Source: Hyphomicrobiales bacterium
Lineage (GTDB): Bacteria > Pseudomonadota > Alphaproteobacteria > Rhizobiales > Devosiaceae
Length of the DNA: 64,000 bases
Assembly: GCA_026981645.1 (NCBI GenBank)
Contig: JALSII010000001.1
Span: forward strand, 1-64,000
Direction: 5' to 3'
Shown here: piece after piece, positions 29,847-39,179 of the stretch
Numbering within the stretch: the first letter of the stretch is position 1
How the letters are laid out: each line of letters starts with the position of its first letter
Notes under the pieces: model-generated
Databases searched by the model: none
Seen by the model: only the letters and a program-made list of their open reading frames with translations
Told to the model about the DNA's origin: nothing
Program-made: the position numbers and the translations under genes

Positions 29847-30683
29847 ATGGATGAATTGAAAATTCTGGTGAGCGGGGCCGGGGGCCGCATGGGAGCTGCC
29901 ATCATTCGTGCTGTTAGCGAATCCGAGGGGCTGGTCTTGTCAGGTGCGCTGGAACGGGCTGACTCAGATGCCATTGGCAAAGACGCCGGGGTGCTGGCAG
30001 GATTGCCGCCCCTTGGGATTGTTGTCACCAACGATATGAACGCAGCTCTTGAAGGCGCTGATGCAATTGTCGACTTCACGGCTCCGGCGGCAACGGTTGC
30101 CTTGGCGCGCGAAGCCGCCAAACGGGGTCTCATCCATATAATCGGCACCACCGGGTGCACGGCAGAGGACGAAGTGGCATTGCATGAGGCAGCGGAAGCT
30201 GGGGCGCGTATCGTAAAGTCGGGAAACATGTCGCTGGGGATCAATCTGCTGGCAGCGCTGGTCGAACAGGCAGCGGCAGCGCTTGGGGACGGGTTTGACA
30301 TCGAAATTGTTGAAATGCACCATAACAGAAAAGTCGATGCGCCTTCGGGCACGGCCTTGTTGCTGGGGGAAGCGGCAGCAAGCGGGCGCGATATCGAGCT
30401 TGACGCCAACGCGGTAAAATCGCGACAAGGCATTACCGGGGCGCGGGAAAAGGGAACCATAGGATTTGCCACCCTGCGCGGGGGCAGCGTGGTGGGTGAG
30501 CATTCCGTTATTTTTGCCGGTCCTTCAGAACGTATTGAACTTTCTCACAAGGCCGAGGACCGGGGCCTGTTTGCCTCCGGCGCCATCAGGGCCGTGTTGT
30601 GGGCAAAGTCACAAAAACCGGGATATTACACCATGGCCGATGTACTTGACCTTGAGACAAAAACCAAAGGAGCTGGCACATGA
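29847..30683 (+). CDS. dapB: 4-hydroxy-tetrahydrodipicolinate reductase
   Basis: 278 residues from the ATG at 29847 with GAGG 9 nt upstream; TTG at 29832 is weaker. DapB uses NAD(P)H in lysine and diaminopimelate synthesis. Rossmann motif [38 protein letters not shown]; active site [17 protein letters not shown] with the catalytic His pair and Lys. The stop overlaps gpmA in an ATGA. Confidence 0.97.
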   Translation: MDELKILVSGAGGRMGAAIIRAVSESEGLVLSGALERADSDAIGKDAGVLAGLPPLGIVVTNDMNAALEGADAIVDFTAPAATVALAREAAKRGLIHIIGTTGCTAEDEVALHEAAEAGARIVKSGNMSLGINLLAALVEQAAAALGDGFDIEIVEMHHNRKVDAPSGTALLLGEAAASGRDIELDANAVKSRQGITGAREKGTIGFATLRGGSVVGEHSVIFAGPSERIELSHKAEDRGLFASGAIRAVLWAKSQKPGYYTMADVLDLETKTKGAGT

Positions 30684-31294
30684 GCCGCACGCTTATTCTG
30701 GTTCGCCACGGGCAGAGCGAATGGAACCTGAAAAACCTATTTACCGGCTGGCGCGACCCTGACCTCACAGCCAAAGGACGCGAAGAGGCAAAGGCGGCCG
30801 GGGAAGGACTGAAACAGGCCGGTTATGAAATTGACCTTTGTTTCACCTCGGCTCTGAAGCGGGCCCAGCATACGCTGGATATCATGCTTGAGGAGATGGA
30901 CATAAAGAACATGACCATCGTGCGTAATCAGGCGCTCAACGAGCGCGACTATGGCGACCTTTCCGGCCTGAACAAGGATGATGCGCGGGTGAAGTGGGGC
31001 AAGGAGCAGGTACATATCTGGCGGCGCTCCTATGATACGCCGCCTCCGGGTGGTGAGAGCCTCAAAGATACCGCGGAGCGGGTTTTGCCCTATTACAAGG
31101 CGATGATTGAACCTCTGGTGCTCAAGGGCAAAACCATTCTGGTGGCCGCCCACGGCAATTCTCTGAGAGCCCTTGTCATGCATCTGGAAAAACTGACGCC
31201 GGAGGAAATTCTCAAGCGAGAAATCGGCACCGGCATTCCCATCATCTATCAATTTGACGAAAATGGCGAAGTGACCTCGGTCAGCGGGATTTAA
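30680..31294 (+). CDS. gpmA: 2,3-bisphosphoglycerate-dependent phosphoglycerate mutase
   Basis: 204 residues. Interconverts 3- and 2-phosphoglycerate. The phospho-His motif is [18 protein letters not shown]; the second catalytic segment is [14 protein letters not shown]; the second His is in [13 protein letters not shown]. The length is short against E. coli GpmA (250) but typical of rhizobial forms. It is coupled to dapB by a 4-bp overlap and preceded by AAGGAG. Confidence 0.95.
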   Translation: MSRTLILVRHGQSEWNLKNLFTGWRDPDLTAKGREEAKAAGEGLKQAGYEIDLCFTSALKRAQHTLDIMLEEMDIKNMTIVRNQALNERDYGDLSGLNKDDARVKWGKEQVHIWRRSYDTPPPGGESLKDTAERVLPYYKAMIEPLVLKGKTILVAAHGNSLRALVMHLEKLTPEEILKREIGTGIPIIYQFDENGEVTSVSGI

Positions 31295-31306
31295 GGGTCC
31301 TGAGCC
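31295..31306. repeat. 12-bp palindrome-like intergenic motif, degenerate copy 3
   Basis: GGGTCCTGAGCC directly follows the gpmA stop and differs by one base from the copy at 22453-22464. Confidence 0.35.
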
Positions 31307-31321
31307 TAGTTCTGGCTGGCC

Positions 31322-31363
31322 TGCCCCGCTTCCCAGCCCAGAATGGCGCGCTTGCGGGCAATG
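31322..31363. repeat. 42-bp direct repeat, non-coding copy of the alkyltransferase gene 3' end
   Basis: Bases 31322-31363 are identical to 31482-31523, which encode the last helix (ARKRAILGWEAGQ) of the alkyltransferase gene at 31466-32356. The copies are 160 bp apart in the same orientation. The 118 bp between them hold two hairpins: GTTCAGC/GCTGAAC (31384-31403) and CGGCCAA/TTGGCCG (31416-31433). The outer copy is not part of an intact gene. Confidence 0.85.
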
Positions 31364-31465
31364 GATTTGTTTCGCTCGCGCCGGTTCAGCCCAAACGCTG
31401 AACGGCTCCGCGGGGCGGCCAAAAAGTTGGCCGGGGTCCAACGGCTGCGCCTCGTCCGGGTTGGC

Positions 31466-32356
31466 CTATGCGCCTCCGGTTTGCCCCGCTTCCCAGCCCA
31501 GAATGGCGCGCTTGCGGGCAATGCCCCAGTGATAACCGGTGAGTTTGCCGGTGGAGCCGACCACCCGGTGGCAGGGCACGACAAAAGAAATCGGATTACG
31601 CCCCACCGCTGCGCCCACGGCGCGAAAGGCCTTGGGTCTGCCCAGATGCCGGGCGACTTCACCGTAGGTCACGGCCCCTCCCATGGGGATTTTGAGCAGG
31701 GTCTCCCAGACTTTGACTTCAAAATCGGTGCCGATGAACACCAGCCGCACCGGCTGCTCCGGGTTCCACAGGTGAGGCTCGAATATGGCGGCAGCAAGCG
31801 GGGCAATAAACCCATCATCATGCGAAAACGAGGCTGCCGGCCAACGGTTGGCCAGCTCCTCAAAGGCTGCCGCCTCGCCTTTTTCGTCAACAAATCCGAT
31901 GCCGGCAACGCCATAGCCGGTGGCAAAAATAATTGCCGGACCGAAGGGCGAAGGAGCAACGCCCCAACGCATGGATAGGCCCTCCCCGCGCCGGGCCCAC
32001 ACTCCGGGGGGCATGGCCTGATGGGTGACAAAAAGATCATGCAACCGTCCGGTGGAAGAGAGGCCGACCTCAAAAGTGGTATCGAGCACGCTTGCCTGCT
32101 CGGCCAGAAGCTTTTTGGCGTGGTCCAGCGCCACGGCCTGAGCAAAACTCTTGGGGCTTAGCCCGCACCAGCGTCGGAAAAGGTCGCTGAGCTGGCGCTC
32201 GTTCATGCCAAGGGCGCGGGCAAAGGCGGGCAGGTCGGCACTATCAGGCCCGTTGGTGCTGAGATAGGCAATGGCGGCCTGCACTTTTGCGTAGTCCTGC
32301 GCAGCGGTCTTTGGTGTTCGGACGTCCCGGGGTTTTGTCAGATGCGAATTGCTCAT
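31466..32356 (-). CDS. Ada-like methylated-DNA-[protein]-cysteine S-methyltransferase with AraC-type HTH
   Basis: 296 residues. Residues 20-105 form an AraC-type DNA-binding domain (FARALGMNERQLSDLFRRWC and the second helix-turn-helix GLSSTGRLHDLF). The rest is an O6-alkylguanine alkyltransferase: an N-terminal cap, then IPMGGAVTYGEVARHLGRP and the active-site FVVPCHRVVGSTG with acceptor Cys. Unlike E. coli Ada, the N-terminal zinc-binding methyl-phosphotriester domain is absent, so the usual activation switch is missing. Probably repairs O6-methylguanine; regulation of its own gene is a guess. Its 3' end is duplicated downstream. Confidence 0.92.
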   Translation of the reverse strand: MSNSHLTKPRDVRTPKTAAQDYAKVQAAIAYLSTNGPDSADLPAFARALGMNERQLSDLFRRWCGLSPKSFAQAVALDHAKKLLAEQASVLDTTFEVGLSSTGRLHDLFVTHQAMPPGVWARRGEGLSMRWGVAPSPFGPAIIFATGYGVAGIGFVDEKGEAAAFEELANRWPAASFSHDDGFIAPLAAAIFEPHLWNPEQPVRLVFIGTDFEVKVWETLLKIPMGGAVTYGEVARHLGRPKAFRAVGAAVGRNPISFVVPCHRVVGSTGKLTGYHWGIARKRAILGWEAGQTGGA

Positions 32357-32423
32357 GGGTCTGATATTAAAGGCAATGGGGCATCACCGCGACCCGAATT
32401 TGACAGATAAACAGCAAAGGGGG

Positions 32424-32891
32424 TCAGGTTCTGGAGCCGGATAATGCCCGTCTGAAACTGGCGGCAAAACTTGCCTTGTCGTCAGGGTTCAAAAAGGCGC
32501 CGATTTCAAGGCTTTTCTGGTGCGTGGACAACACAATACTGGTCACCCGGTCTTCAAGGTCACGGATGACATTCAGGCGTACCCAGAAGGGGTTAAAGTT
32601 GTAAATCCGCTCCTTGCCTTTGGCTGTTACGTGACGCACCTGAAGCGCATCGCACCACAGGGTCACTTCTTCATAGGCACGTCCGCTTTTCAGTGAAACC
32701 CGAAGTGCCCACCACAGGGCCAGTGCATCCAGACCCAGAAACCCCACAACCGGCCAGGCCCCGTTAAAGAAAAAGAACAGGCCGGGGATTAGTGCCAGAG
32801 CCGCGTATATTCCAACCACCACATGAATGCCCGAAGGAGCAAGAGAGCGATGGGGTGTTAGAAGGGCAGAAAATAGGGGGCTGTTTTGCAT
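32424..32891 (-). CDS. DUF2244 membrane protein
   Basis: 155 residues from ATG at 32891; a GTG at 32939 would add 16. The ATG is preferred because family members begin shortly before the block LLTPHRSLAPSGIHV. Two hydrophobic helices follow (VGIYAALALIPGLFFFFNGA and VVGFLGLDALALWWAL), then a cytoplasmic part with NPFWVRLNV and GAFLNPDDKASFAASFRRAL. Typical DUF2244, function unknown. Divergent from nth, a usual neighbour in rhizobial-type genomes. Confidence 0.85.
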   Translation of the reverse strand: MQNSPLFSALLTPHRSLAPSGIHVVVGIYAALALIPGLFFFFNGAWPVVGFLGLDALALWWALRVSLKSGRAYEEVTLWCDALQVRHVTAKGKERIYNFNPFWVRLNVIRDLEDRVTSIVLSTHQKSLEIGAFLNPDDKASFAASFRRALSGSRT

Positions 32892-32966
32892 GTGGGTATT
32901 TGCCGGATTGCGGTTTTCATTGGCTGCCGAATTCTCCACTATAGTGCCAAACAGGGATTTGGAAAG

Positions 32967-33626
32967 ATGGCAAAGAAGTTGCCTCGTTCACGTTTGAGCG
33001 CCGCCGACATTGAGGCGCTGTTCGCAGCCTTTGCAAAAAGCGACCCCGAACCGACGGGTGAACTCGACTACAAAAACACGTTTACCCTTTTGGTCGCGGT
33101 GGTGTTAAGCGCCCAGGCCACCGATGTCGGGGTCAACCGGGCAACCAAAGAATTGTTTGAAATAGCCGACACACCGGAAAAAATGGTGGCGCTGGGACTC
33201 GAGGGCATTACCAGGCACATAAAATCCATCGGGCTTTATCGCAACAAGGCCAAAAATGTGTTGGCGCTGAGCGAAAAATTGATTGCCGAATTTGACTCCA
33301 AGGTCCCCAATACCCGCGAGGCGCTGGAAAGCCTGCCCGGGGTGGGGCGAAAAACCGCCAATGTGGTGCTCAACATCGCCTTTGGTCAGCCCACCATTGC
33401 CGTTGATACCCATCTTTTCCGGGTTTCAAACCGCACCGGCATTGCACCGGGAAAAACACCGCTTGAAGTGGAACTGGGTCTGGAAAAACGGGTGCCCGAG
33501 CGCTATCGGCTGCATGCGCACCATTGGCTCATTCTGCACGGGCGCTATATCTGCAAGGCGCGCAAACCCTTGTGTAACAATTGCATCATAAAAGACTGGT
33601 GCAGTTACAAGGATAAAACAGCGTGA
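32967..33626 (+). CDS. nth: Endonuclease III
   Basis: 219 residues from ATG at 32967 with GGAAAG upstream. DNA glycosylase/AP lyase for oxidised pyrimidines. Helix-hairpin-helix with the catalytic Lys: LPGVGRKTANVVLNIAFG; catalytic Asp in AVDTHLFRVSNR. The iron-sulfur loop is intact: CX6CX2CX5C in CKARKPLCNNCIIKDWC. An upstream in-frame start at 32886 is not supported. Confidence 0.97.
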   Translation: MAKKLPRSRLSAADIEALFAAFAKSDPEPTGELDYKNTFTLLVAVVLSAQATDVGVNRATKELFEIADTPEKMVALGLEGITRHIKSIGLYRNKAKNVLALSEKLIAEFDSKVPNTREALESLPGVGRKTANVVLNIAFGQPTIAVDTHLFRVSNRTGIAPGKTPLEVELGLEKRVPERYRLHAHHWLILHGRYICKARKPLCNNCIIKDWCSYKDKTA

Positions 33627-33684
33627 AATGTTTCAGGCTGATACAAAACCCGCTCCAGTTTTTTGACTTTTGAGGACAATGCCG

Positions 33685-34689
33685 ATGCCCAAAAATTCTC
33701 TTGATGTCCTGACCATCGGCAATGCCATTACCGATATTCTGGTGCGCATCGATGAAGCTTTCCTTGAACGGGAGGGACTGGACAAGTCCATCATGCACCT
33801 TATCGAAGGGGAGCGGGCGGATTATCTTTATGCGCTGATGCCTGACGATAAATTGCAAATTTCAGGGGGGAGCGCCGCCAACACCGCCGTGGGCATCACT
33901 TCGCTTGGCGGGACAGCCGCCTTTGTAGGCAAGGTGGCCAATGATGATATCGGGCGGTTTTTTGCCCGCGACCTGCGCCAGACGAATGTTGAATATAAAA
34001 CATCGTTGCTTGAACATGGCGCGGGGTCGGGCCGCTCGATGATCCTGATTACCCCCGATGGCGAGCGCACCATGAACACCTATCTGGGAGCCTGTCACGA
34101 CCTGACCGAAAAGGACATTATCGAAGAGCAGGTCGGGGGCGCCACCATTACATTCATGGAAGGCTATCTTTGGGACCCGCCCGAGGCCAAACGCGCCTTT
34201 GTCAAAGCGGCCCATTTTGCCCACAAACACGAGCGGGCGGCGGCGATTACCCTGTCGGACCCGTTCTGCGTCGACCGGTTCCGGGATGAGTTTATCGACC
34301 TGTTGCGTTCCAAAACCTGCGACTATGTGTTTGCCAATGTGGAAGAACTGAAATCACTTTATCAGACGGATAATCTGCAACAGGCGGTTATTGAAATTGC
34401 ACGGGACTGTGAAATCGCCGCAATCACAATGGGTTCAGAGGGGGCAATGGCCATCAAGGATGGTGAAGTGGTCAGCGTTCCCGCTTACAAAATCGAACAT
34501 GTGGCCGACGCGACGGGCGCCGGGGACCTGTTCGCCTCGGGTTTTTTACTCGGGATTGCACGCGGGCAGGATATGGAAGAGGCGCTCAAACTGGGCTGTT
34601 TGTGCGCTTCCGAGGTCATTTCCCATGTGGGGGCACGGCCGGAGAAAAACCTCAAACAGTTCGCGGCCGAGAACGGACTGAAAACCTAG
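33685..34689 (+). CDS. PfkB-family carbohydrate/nucleoside kinase, adenosine kinase-like
   Basis: 334 residues from ATG at 33685, chosen because GAGG lies 9 nt upstream; ATG at 33679 adds two residues and is nearly as good. Ribokinase fold: [15 protein letters not shown], substrate-site [17 protein letters not shown], and the C-terminal signature [20 protein letters not shown] with the catalytic Asp. Rhizobial homologues in this position are annotated as adenosine kinase; ribose or another sugar cannot be excluded. Convergent 4-bp overlap with coaA. Confidence 0.85.
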   Translation: MPKNSLDVLTIGNAITDILVRIDEAFLEREGLDKSIMHLIEGERADYLYALMPDDKLQISGGSAANTAVGITSLGGTAAFVGKVANDDIGRFFARDLRQTNVEYKTSLLEHGAGSGRSMILITPDGERTMNTYLGACHDLTEKDIIEEQVGGATITFMEGYLWDPPEAKRAFVKAAHFAHKHERAAAITLSDPFCVDRFRDEFIDLLRSKTCDYVFANVEELKSLYQTDNLQQAVIEIARDCEIAAITMGSEGAMAIKDGEVVSVPAYKIEHVADATGAGDLFASGFLLGIARGQDMEEALKLGCLCASEVISHVGARPEKNLKQFAAENGLKT

Positions 34690-35645
34690 AGCTTGCGCAG
34701 GGCGACGCTACCGATGGAATGGTCGCGCTTTTTGGTCAGAATGAGGTCGGCGCGGCCGCGGGTAGGCAGGATATTTTCAACCAGATTGGGCAGGTTTATA
34801 CCCTTCCAGACATCATTGGCCATTTTGATGGCCTCCTGTTCACTCAGTTTTGAAAACTGATGAAAAAACGAGGTGGGGTCCTTAAAGGCGGTGTCGCGCA
34901 GACGCAAAAAACGCTCGGTGAACCATTCATTGAGGTGCGGCTCTTTGGCGTCGATATAGATGGCAAAATCCAGAAAGTCCGAGGCAAAAATCACCGGCTC
35001 GCCACTGGCGGGCAGTTCGCCGGGCTGCAGAATGTTCAAGCCCTCAACAATGAGGATATCGGGCTGGTCAATGGTGATGTGTTCATCGGGAACCACATCA
35101 TAAACCAGATGAGAATAGACGGGCACGCTGATGCGGCGGCAACCGGATTTGATATCGGAGAGGAATTTTACAAACCGGGGGCGGTCGTAACTTTCGGGAA
35201 AACCCTTGCGCATCATCAGGCCGCGTTTCTCAAGTATCGCATTGGGATAGAGAAAGCCGTCTGTGGTCACCAAATCCACTTTGGGCGAAGAGGGCCAGCG
35301 CTGCATCAGGGCGTGCACGATGCGGGCAGTTGTAGACTTTCCCACCGCAACCGATCCGGAAACGCCAATAATAAAGGGCGTGCGGGCTCCGTTTTTATGG
35401 CCCAGAAAGCTGGCCGCGGCCCGGTGCAGGCCCTGAACCGCCTCCACATAAAGATTGAGCAGGCGCGTCAAGGGCAGATAGACCTGTTCGGCCTCATCCA
35501 TGGAAATAGGATCGTTCAGGGCGCGCAGGCGCTTGATGTCATCACCATCCAAAGTCATGGGTTCGTCAGCGCGCAGGGCAGCCCATTCCTCAATGGTGAA
35601 ATGGTCGTAGGGTGAAAAATCAATACCCTTGCGTGCCAGAGTCAT
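34686..35645 (-). CDS. coaA: Pantothenate kinase, type I
   Basis: 319 residues. First step of coenzyme A synthesis. P-loop [34 protein letters not shown] with the catalytic Asp; [20 protein letters not shown]; and a C-terminal [19 protein letters not shown] block. It follows hisE (43 bp) at the end of the his gene group, a standard rhizobial arrangement. Confidence 0.97.
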   Translation of the reverse strand: MTLARKGIDFSPYDHFTIEEWAALRADEPMTLDGDDIKRLRALNDPISMDEAEQVYLPLTRLLNLYVEAVQGLHRAAASFLGHKNGARTPFIIGVSGSVAVGKSTTARIVHALMQRWPSSPKVDLVTTDGFLYPNAILEKRGLMMRKGFPESYDRPRFVKFLSDIKSGCRRISVPVYSHLVYDVVPDEHITIDQPDILIVEGLNILQPGELPASGEPVIFASDFLDFAIYIDAKEPHLNEWFTERFLRLRDTAFKDPTSFFHQFSKLSEQEAIKMANDVWKGINLPNLVENILPTRGRADLILTKKRDHSIGSVALRKL

Positions 35646-35688
35646 GAGGGGTTTGTCCTTTACTCAGAGTGAGTTGGTTGGCGCACCT

Positions 35689-36000
35689 TCAGCGCGATGC
35701 CTTTTCTTCCAGGCCGGAGCGCGCGGTTCGCTGTTCCAGTTCCGCCATAACTGCATCAAGAGGAATATCGGCAGCCTTGAGCAGCACCAGAAGGTGGTAA
35801 ACAAGGTCTGCGGCCTCGCCTATGGTGGCTTTTTTATCGCCTTCGACAGCGGCAATAATGGTTTCAACAGCTTCTTCGCCCAGCTTCCGGGCGCATTTGT
35901 TCAATCCCTCGGCCAGAAGCGCTGCCGTATAGGATTGTTGCGGGTCGCCACCGGCGCGTGAAATAATGGTTTCGTTGAGGTTCTCTAGTGAAAAGCCCAT
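35689..36000 (-). CDS. hisE: Phosphoribosyl-ATP pyrophosphatase
   Basis: 103 residues. Second step of histidine synthesis (PRATP to PRAMP). MazG-like all-alpha fold with KCARKLGEEAVETIIAAVEG and EAADLVYHLLVLL, carrying the metal-binding Glu and Asp residues. AAGG precedes the ATG. It lies 32 bp downstream of hisF. Confidence 0.97.
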   Translation of the reverse strand: MGFSLENLNETIISRAGGDPQQSYTAALLAEGLNKCARKLGEEAVETIIAAVEGDKKATIGEAADLVYHLLVLLKAADIPLDAVMAELEQRTARSGLEEKASR

Positions 36001-36032
36001 GAAAGGACCCTTTCAAATTCAAGCGCCCGGGG

Positions 36033-36821
36033 TCAGTCCAGACGCATGGGAATGCCATGCTCTGCCATATAGGATTTGGCCTGTGCAATAGTAAATGTGC
36101 CAAAATGGAAAATCGAGGCGGCCAGCACGGCGCTGGCATGGCCTTTTTTGACCCCCTCCACCAGATGCTCAAGCGTGCCAACTCCGCCCGAGGCGATAAC
36201 CGGCACATGTACAGCATCAGAGATGGCGCGGGTCAACTCCAGGTCAAAGCCGATTTTTGTGCCGTCCCGGTCCATGGAGGTGACCAGCAATTCCCCGGCA
36301 CCGAACTCGACCATGCGGGCAGCAAATTCCAGCGCATCCAGCCCGGTGGGCCGGCGGCCACCGTGGGTGAAAATTTCCCACTCTGACTTGTTGTCCCGGC
36401 CCGGCCCCTGCTTGAGGCGCTGTTTGGCATCGACCGAAACCACGATGCACTGGTCGCCGAACTTGTCAGCAGCACGCGCTATGAAATCGGGGTCGGCAAC
36501 GGCGGCAGAATTTATGGCCACCTTGTCGGCGCCCGCGAGCAACAGTTTTCGGATATCCTCAAGGGTGCGCACACCGCCGCCCACGGTCACCGGCATGAAA
36601 CAATGTTCCGCTGTGCGGCTCACCACATCAAAGATGGTATCGCGGCCCTCGTGGGAGGCGGTGATATCAAGAAATGTCAGCTCATCGGCTCCGGCGGCAT
36701 CATAGGCCATGGCCGCCTCAACCGGGTCCCCGGCGTCCACCAGGTCAACAAAGTTGACGCCCTTGACGACACGGCCGTCCTTGACATCCAGGCAGGGAAT
36801 GATGCGGGTTTTAAGGGTCAT
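36033..36821 (-). CDS. hisF: Imidazole glycerol phosphate synthase, cyclase subunit HisF
   Basis: 262 residues. Forms imidazole glycerol phosphate and AICAR with ammonia from HisH. TIM barrel: [19 protein letters not shown] with the catalytic Asp, [19 protein letters not shown], and [18 protein letters not shown]. Its normal upstream neighbour hisA is 964 bp away, separated by the DUF3800 gene and a leftward terminator, so hisF-hisE-coaA probably need their own promoter; none was clear in the 44-bp gap. Confidence 0.97.
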   Translation of the reverse strand: MTLKTRIIPCLDVKDGRVVKGVNFVDLVDAGDPVEAAMAYDAAGADELTFLDITASHEGRDTIFDVVSRTAEHCFMPVTVGGGVRTLEDIRKLLLAGADKVAINSAAVADPDFIARAADKFGDQCIVVSVDAKQRLKQGPGRDNKSEWEIFTHGGRRPTGLDALEFAARMVEFGAGELLVTSMDRDGTKIGFDLELTRAISDAVHVPVIASGGVGTLEHLVEGVKKGHASAVLAASIFHFGTFTIAQAKSYMAEHGIPMRLD

Positions 36822-36865
36822 TGGTGGCTCTTTAGTTTGCTGGCAATGTAATCTAAATTGGCAAA

Positions 36866-37681
36866 ATGAGAATCACGGCAGCTTACAGCGATTACATATT
36901 CTATGCGGACGAAAGTGGTGACCATTCCTTAATTTCAATCGACCGATCGTACCCAGTGTTTGCATTATCCCTTTGCGCATTTCGAAAATCCACATACTGC
37001 TCCCGTGTTGTACCCGCTTTTCAACGCTTCAAATTCAAATACTTCGGGCACGATGCCATAGTTCTGCACGAGCACGAAATCAGGAAACAGAAAGGTGAAT
37101 ATAGAATACTGACCGACAGCACAATTCGTACCGAATTTTTGAAGGACCTCTCCGAAACACTCTCTCGCAGTTCCTTCAAAATATTCTCTGTTGTTATCCT
37201 CAAAGAAGAACTGAGGTATGATCTTTTTCCCGAAAATCCTTACGTAATTTCACTCAAACTTTGCCTGCAACAGGCGTTCAAATTTCTTAGTCAACGCTCG
37301 CAGAATGCGCGCCAAACCCATTTTATTTTCGAAAGGCGGGGCAGAAAAGAAGATTCAGAGCTGGAACTGGAATTTCGCCGGATTGTAGCGGGCAAGAATG
37401 AGTTGCGCGTCCCGTTCTACGGATTTGAAATTCACTTTTCTGACAAAAGGACAAATTCAACAGGTATGCAAATTGCTGACCTGACGGCTAGGCCGATCGG
37501 CCTAAGTGTGTTTCGCAATGGTCAGTCAAACCGGGCTTTTGACTTGATTTCACCAAAATTATTCAACAACCGGAAATTTTCTCGACCGGAGCGAGGTATT
37601 TACATTCCACAAAAAAGCGCTGGATCCCGGAATACTCCAAGATCCAGCGCCGACCGGGAAACCCCAATCCACTTAGATTGA
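36866..37681 (+). CDS. DUF3800 domain protein, inserted within the his operon
   Basis: 271 residues. The family signature [10 protein letters not shown] is at residues 13-22; a C-terminal Gln-Ala-Asp-like block reads [16 protein letters not shown]. In between are [12 protein letters not shown] and a Lys/Arg-rich stretch. DUF3800 is thought to have an RNase H-like fold and is common on mobile elements; its activity is unproven. It runs opposite to hisF and hisA, is visibly A+T-richer than both, has no clear ribosome site, and its last 24 codons contain the hisA terminator. All this suggests acquisition by transfer. The tail after [10 protein letters not shown] may not be part of the original protein. 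Confidence 0.8.
   Translation: MRITAAYSDYIFYADESGDHSLISIDRSYPVFALSLCAFRKSTYCSRVVPAFQRFKFKYFGHDAIVLHEHEIRKQKGEYRILTDSTIRTEFLKDLSETLSRSSFKIFSVVILKEELRYDLFPENPYVISLKLCLQQAFKFLSQRSQNARQTHFIFERRGRKEDSELELEFRRIVAGKNELRVPFYGFEIHFSDKRTNSTGMQIADLTARPIGLSVFRNGQSNRAFDLISPKLFNNRKFSRPERGIYIPQKSAGSRNTPRSSADRETPIHLD
37611..37650 (-). terminator. Rho-independent terminator for hisA transcript, inside DUF3800 3' end
   Basis: GCGCTGGATC (37617-37626) and GATCCAGCGC (37641-37650) form a perfect 10-bp stem with a 14-nt loop. On the minus strand it is followed by six T (37616-37611). The direction fits the end of hisB-hisH-hisA. It lies within the coding sequence of the convergent DUF3800 gene. Confidence 0.75.
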
Positions 37682-37716
37682 GTATAGGTGGGAAACTTTG
37701 ATTTGTCAATATTTTA

Positions 37717-37783
37717 CAGTTAGTTAAGAGTTTCCGCTAACTGATTCATTTGGTTGGATAATTTCTACTTACTAACCAAATGA
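37717..37783. repeat. Two inverted repeats between DUF3800 gene and hisA
   Basis: CAGTTAG (37717-37723) with CTAACTG (37737-37743), and TCATTTGGTT (37746-37755) with AACCAAATGA (37774-37783, 18-nt loop). They fill the A+T-rich 104-bp gap, and the second ends 2 bp from the hisA stop. They may be mRNA 3' structures or the scar of an insertion. No copy was found on the hisF side. Confidence 0.55.
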
Positions 37784-37785
37784 GA

Positions 37786-38535
37786 CTATTTTCTACCCCT
37801 TTGAGTATTGAGCAAGGCAAGCGCCTCTTCAATATCTATACGCCCGTCATAAAGGGCACGGCCGGAGATTGCGCCCTCAAGAATGCTCATTTCGGGGTTG
37901 GTCAGTTTTTCAATATCGTCCATGGAAGCCAAGCCTCCCGAGGCGATAACGGGAATGGAAACAGCTTTTGCCATTTCAAGAGTGCTGTGCCAGTTGATAC
38001 CGCTCAGCACCCCGTCCCGGTCGATATCAGTATAGATGATTGCGGCAACCCCGGCTCCTTCAAAGCGTCTGGCCAGTTCAATGGCGCTGAGTTCAGAGGT
38101 TTCAGCCCAGCCCTCAACTGCCACCCTGCCCCCCTTTGCATCAATGCCCACGGCAACCTGCCCGGGAAAGTTTTTGCAGGCCTGTTTCACCAGTTCAGGG
38201 TTTTGCACAGCGATGGTGCCCAGAATGACCCGGGCCAGACCCTTGTCAAGCCAGCCTTCAATCTGAGCAAGGGTGCGAATGCCGCCCCCAAGCTGAACCG
38301 GAAAATCAACGGCACTGAGAATGGATTCAACCGCTTCTCCATTGACGCTTTTGCCCACAAAGGCGCCGTTCAGGTCAACCACATGCAAATATTGAAATCC
38401 CTGTTCTTCAAAGGTGCGGGCCTGCGCTGCCGGGTCGTCGTTGAATACGGTCACCCTGTTCATGTCACCCAGTTTCAGGCGCACGCACTGGCCATTCTTC
38501 AAGTCGATGGCAGGAAACAATATCACGGCTTCCAC
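37786..38535 (-). CDS. hisA: ProFAR isomerase HisA
   Basis: 249 residues from a GTG that overlaps hisH by 13 bp. Isomerises ProFAR to PRFAR in histidine synthesis. TIM barrel with [35 protein letters not shown], the second catalytic Asp in [13 protein letters not shown], and [14 protein letters not shown]. Last gene before the interruption of the operon. Confidence 0.97.
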   Translation of the reverse strand: MEAVILFPAIDLKNGQCVRLKLGDMNRVTVFNDDPAAQARTFEEQGFQYLHVVDLNGAFVGKSVNGEAVESILSAVDFPVQLGGGIRTLAQIEGWLDKGLARVILGTIAVQNPELVKQACKNFPGQVAVGIDAKGGRVAVEGWAETSELSAIELARRFEGAGVAAIIYTDIDRDGVLSGINWHSTLEMAKAVSIPVIASGGLASMDDIEKLTNPEMSILEGAISGRALYDGRIDIEEALALLNTQRGRK

Positions 38536-39179
38536 CTCAAGAAATTGGCAATCAGGGTGAGGCCCAGAATCTGGCTCTTTTCCGGGTGGAACTGGGTGCC
38601 GGCCATATTGTCTCTGGCTATCATTGCGGTTGTCGGGCCGCCATAATCGGTGGTCGCCAGAAGGTTCTGCTGATTGACAGTTTCAAAATGATAGGTGTGG
38701 ACAAAATAGGCATGCAGGCCACCCTCACCATCGGGGATGTTCTCAAGAAGCGGGTGGCTTTGTGTAAAGTTGAGCGTGTTCCAGCCCATATGGGGGATTT
38801 TGAGCGTTTGGTCGTTGGGCATAATGGTTTTGACTTCGCCCTTTATCCATCCAAAACCCTGATGGGTACCTTTTTCATGGCCCTGTTCCGCCATCAGCTG
38901 CATGCCCACGCAAATGCCAAAAAACGGCGCCGCGTCGGAAATAACCCGCTCCTCCAGCGCTTCATCCATGCCTGAAAGGACTTCAAGTCCGGCTCTGCAG
39001 TCGGCAAAGGCTCCAACACCGGGCAGCACAATCCTGTCAGCCTGGCGCACAATTTCCGGGTCGGGGGTCACCACAATGTCGGCTTCTATTCCGCCTTCAC
39101 GGGCGGCGCGCTGAAAGGCCTTTTGCGCCGATTTCAGATTGCCCGAACCATAGTCAATGATGGCAATTTTCTGGCTCAT
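38523..39179 (-). CDS. hisH: Imidazole glycerol phosphate synthase, glutaminase subunit HisH
   Basis: 218 residues. Class I glutamine amidotransferase feeding ammonia to His[19 protein letters not shown] at the N-terminus; oxyanion region [11 protein letters not shown]; nucleophile Cys in [13 protein letters not shown]; catalytic His-x-Glu in [10 protein letters not shown]. Overlaps DUF2628 by 4 bp upstream and hisA by 13 bp downstream. Confidence 0.97.
   Translation of the reverse strand: MSQKIAIIDYGSGNLKSAQKAFQRAAREGGIEADIVVTPDPEIVRQADRIVLPGVGAFADCRAGLEVLSGMDEALEERVISDAAPFFGICVGMQLMAEQGHEKGTHQGFGWIKGEVKTIMPNDQTLKIPHMGWNTLNFTQSHPLLENIPDGEGGLHAYFVHTYHFETVNQQNLLATTDYGGPTTAMIARDNMAGTQFHPEKSQILGLTLIANFLRWKP

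Noticed and set aside
31306..31662. 118-codon minus-strand open frame containing ARKRAILGWEAGQ
   Set aside because: It is out of frame with the alkyltransferase for most of its length and its likeness comes only from the 42-bp repeat.
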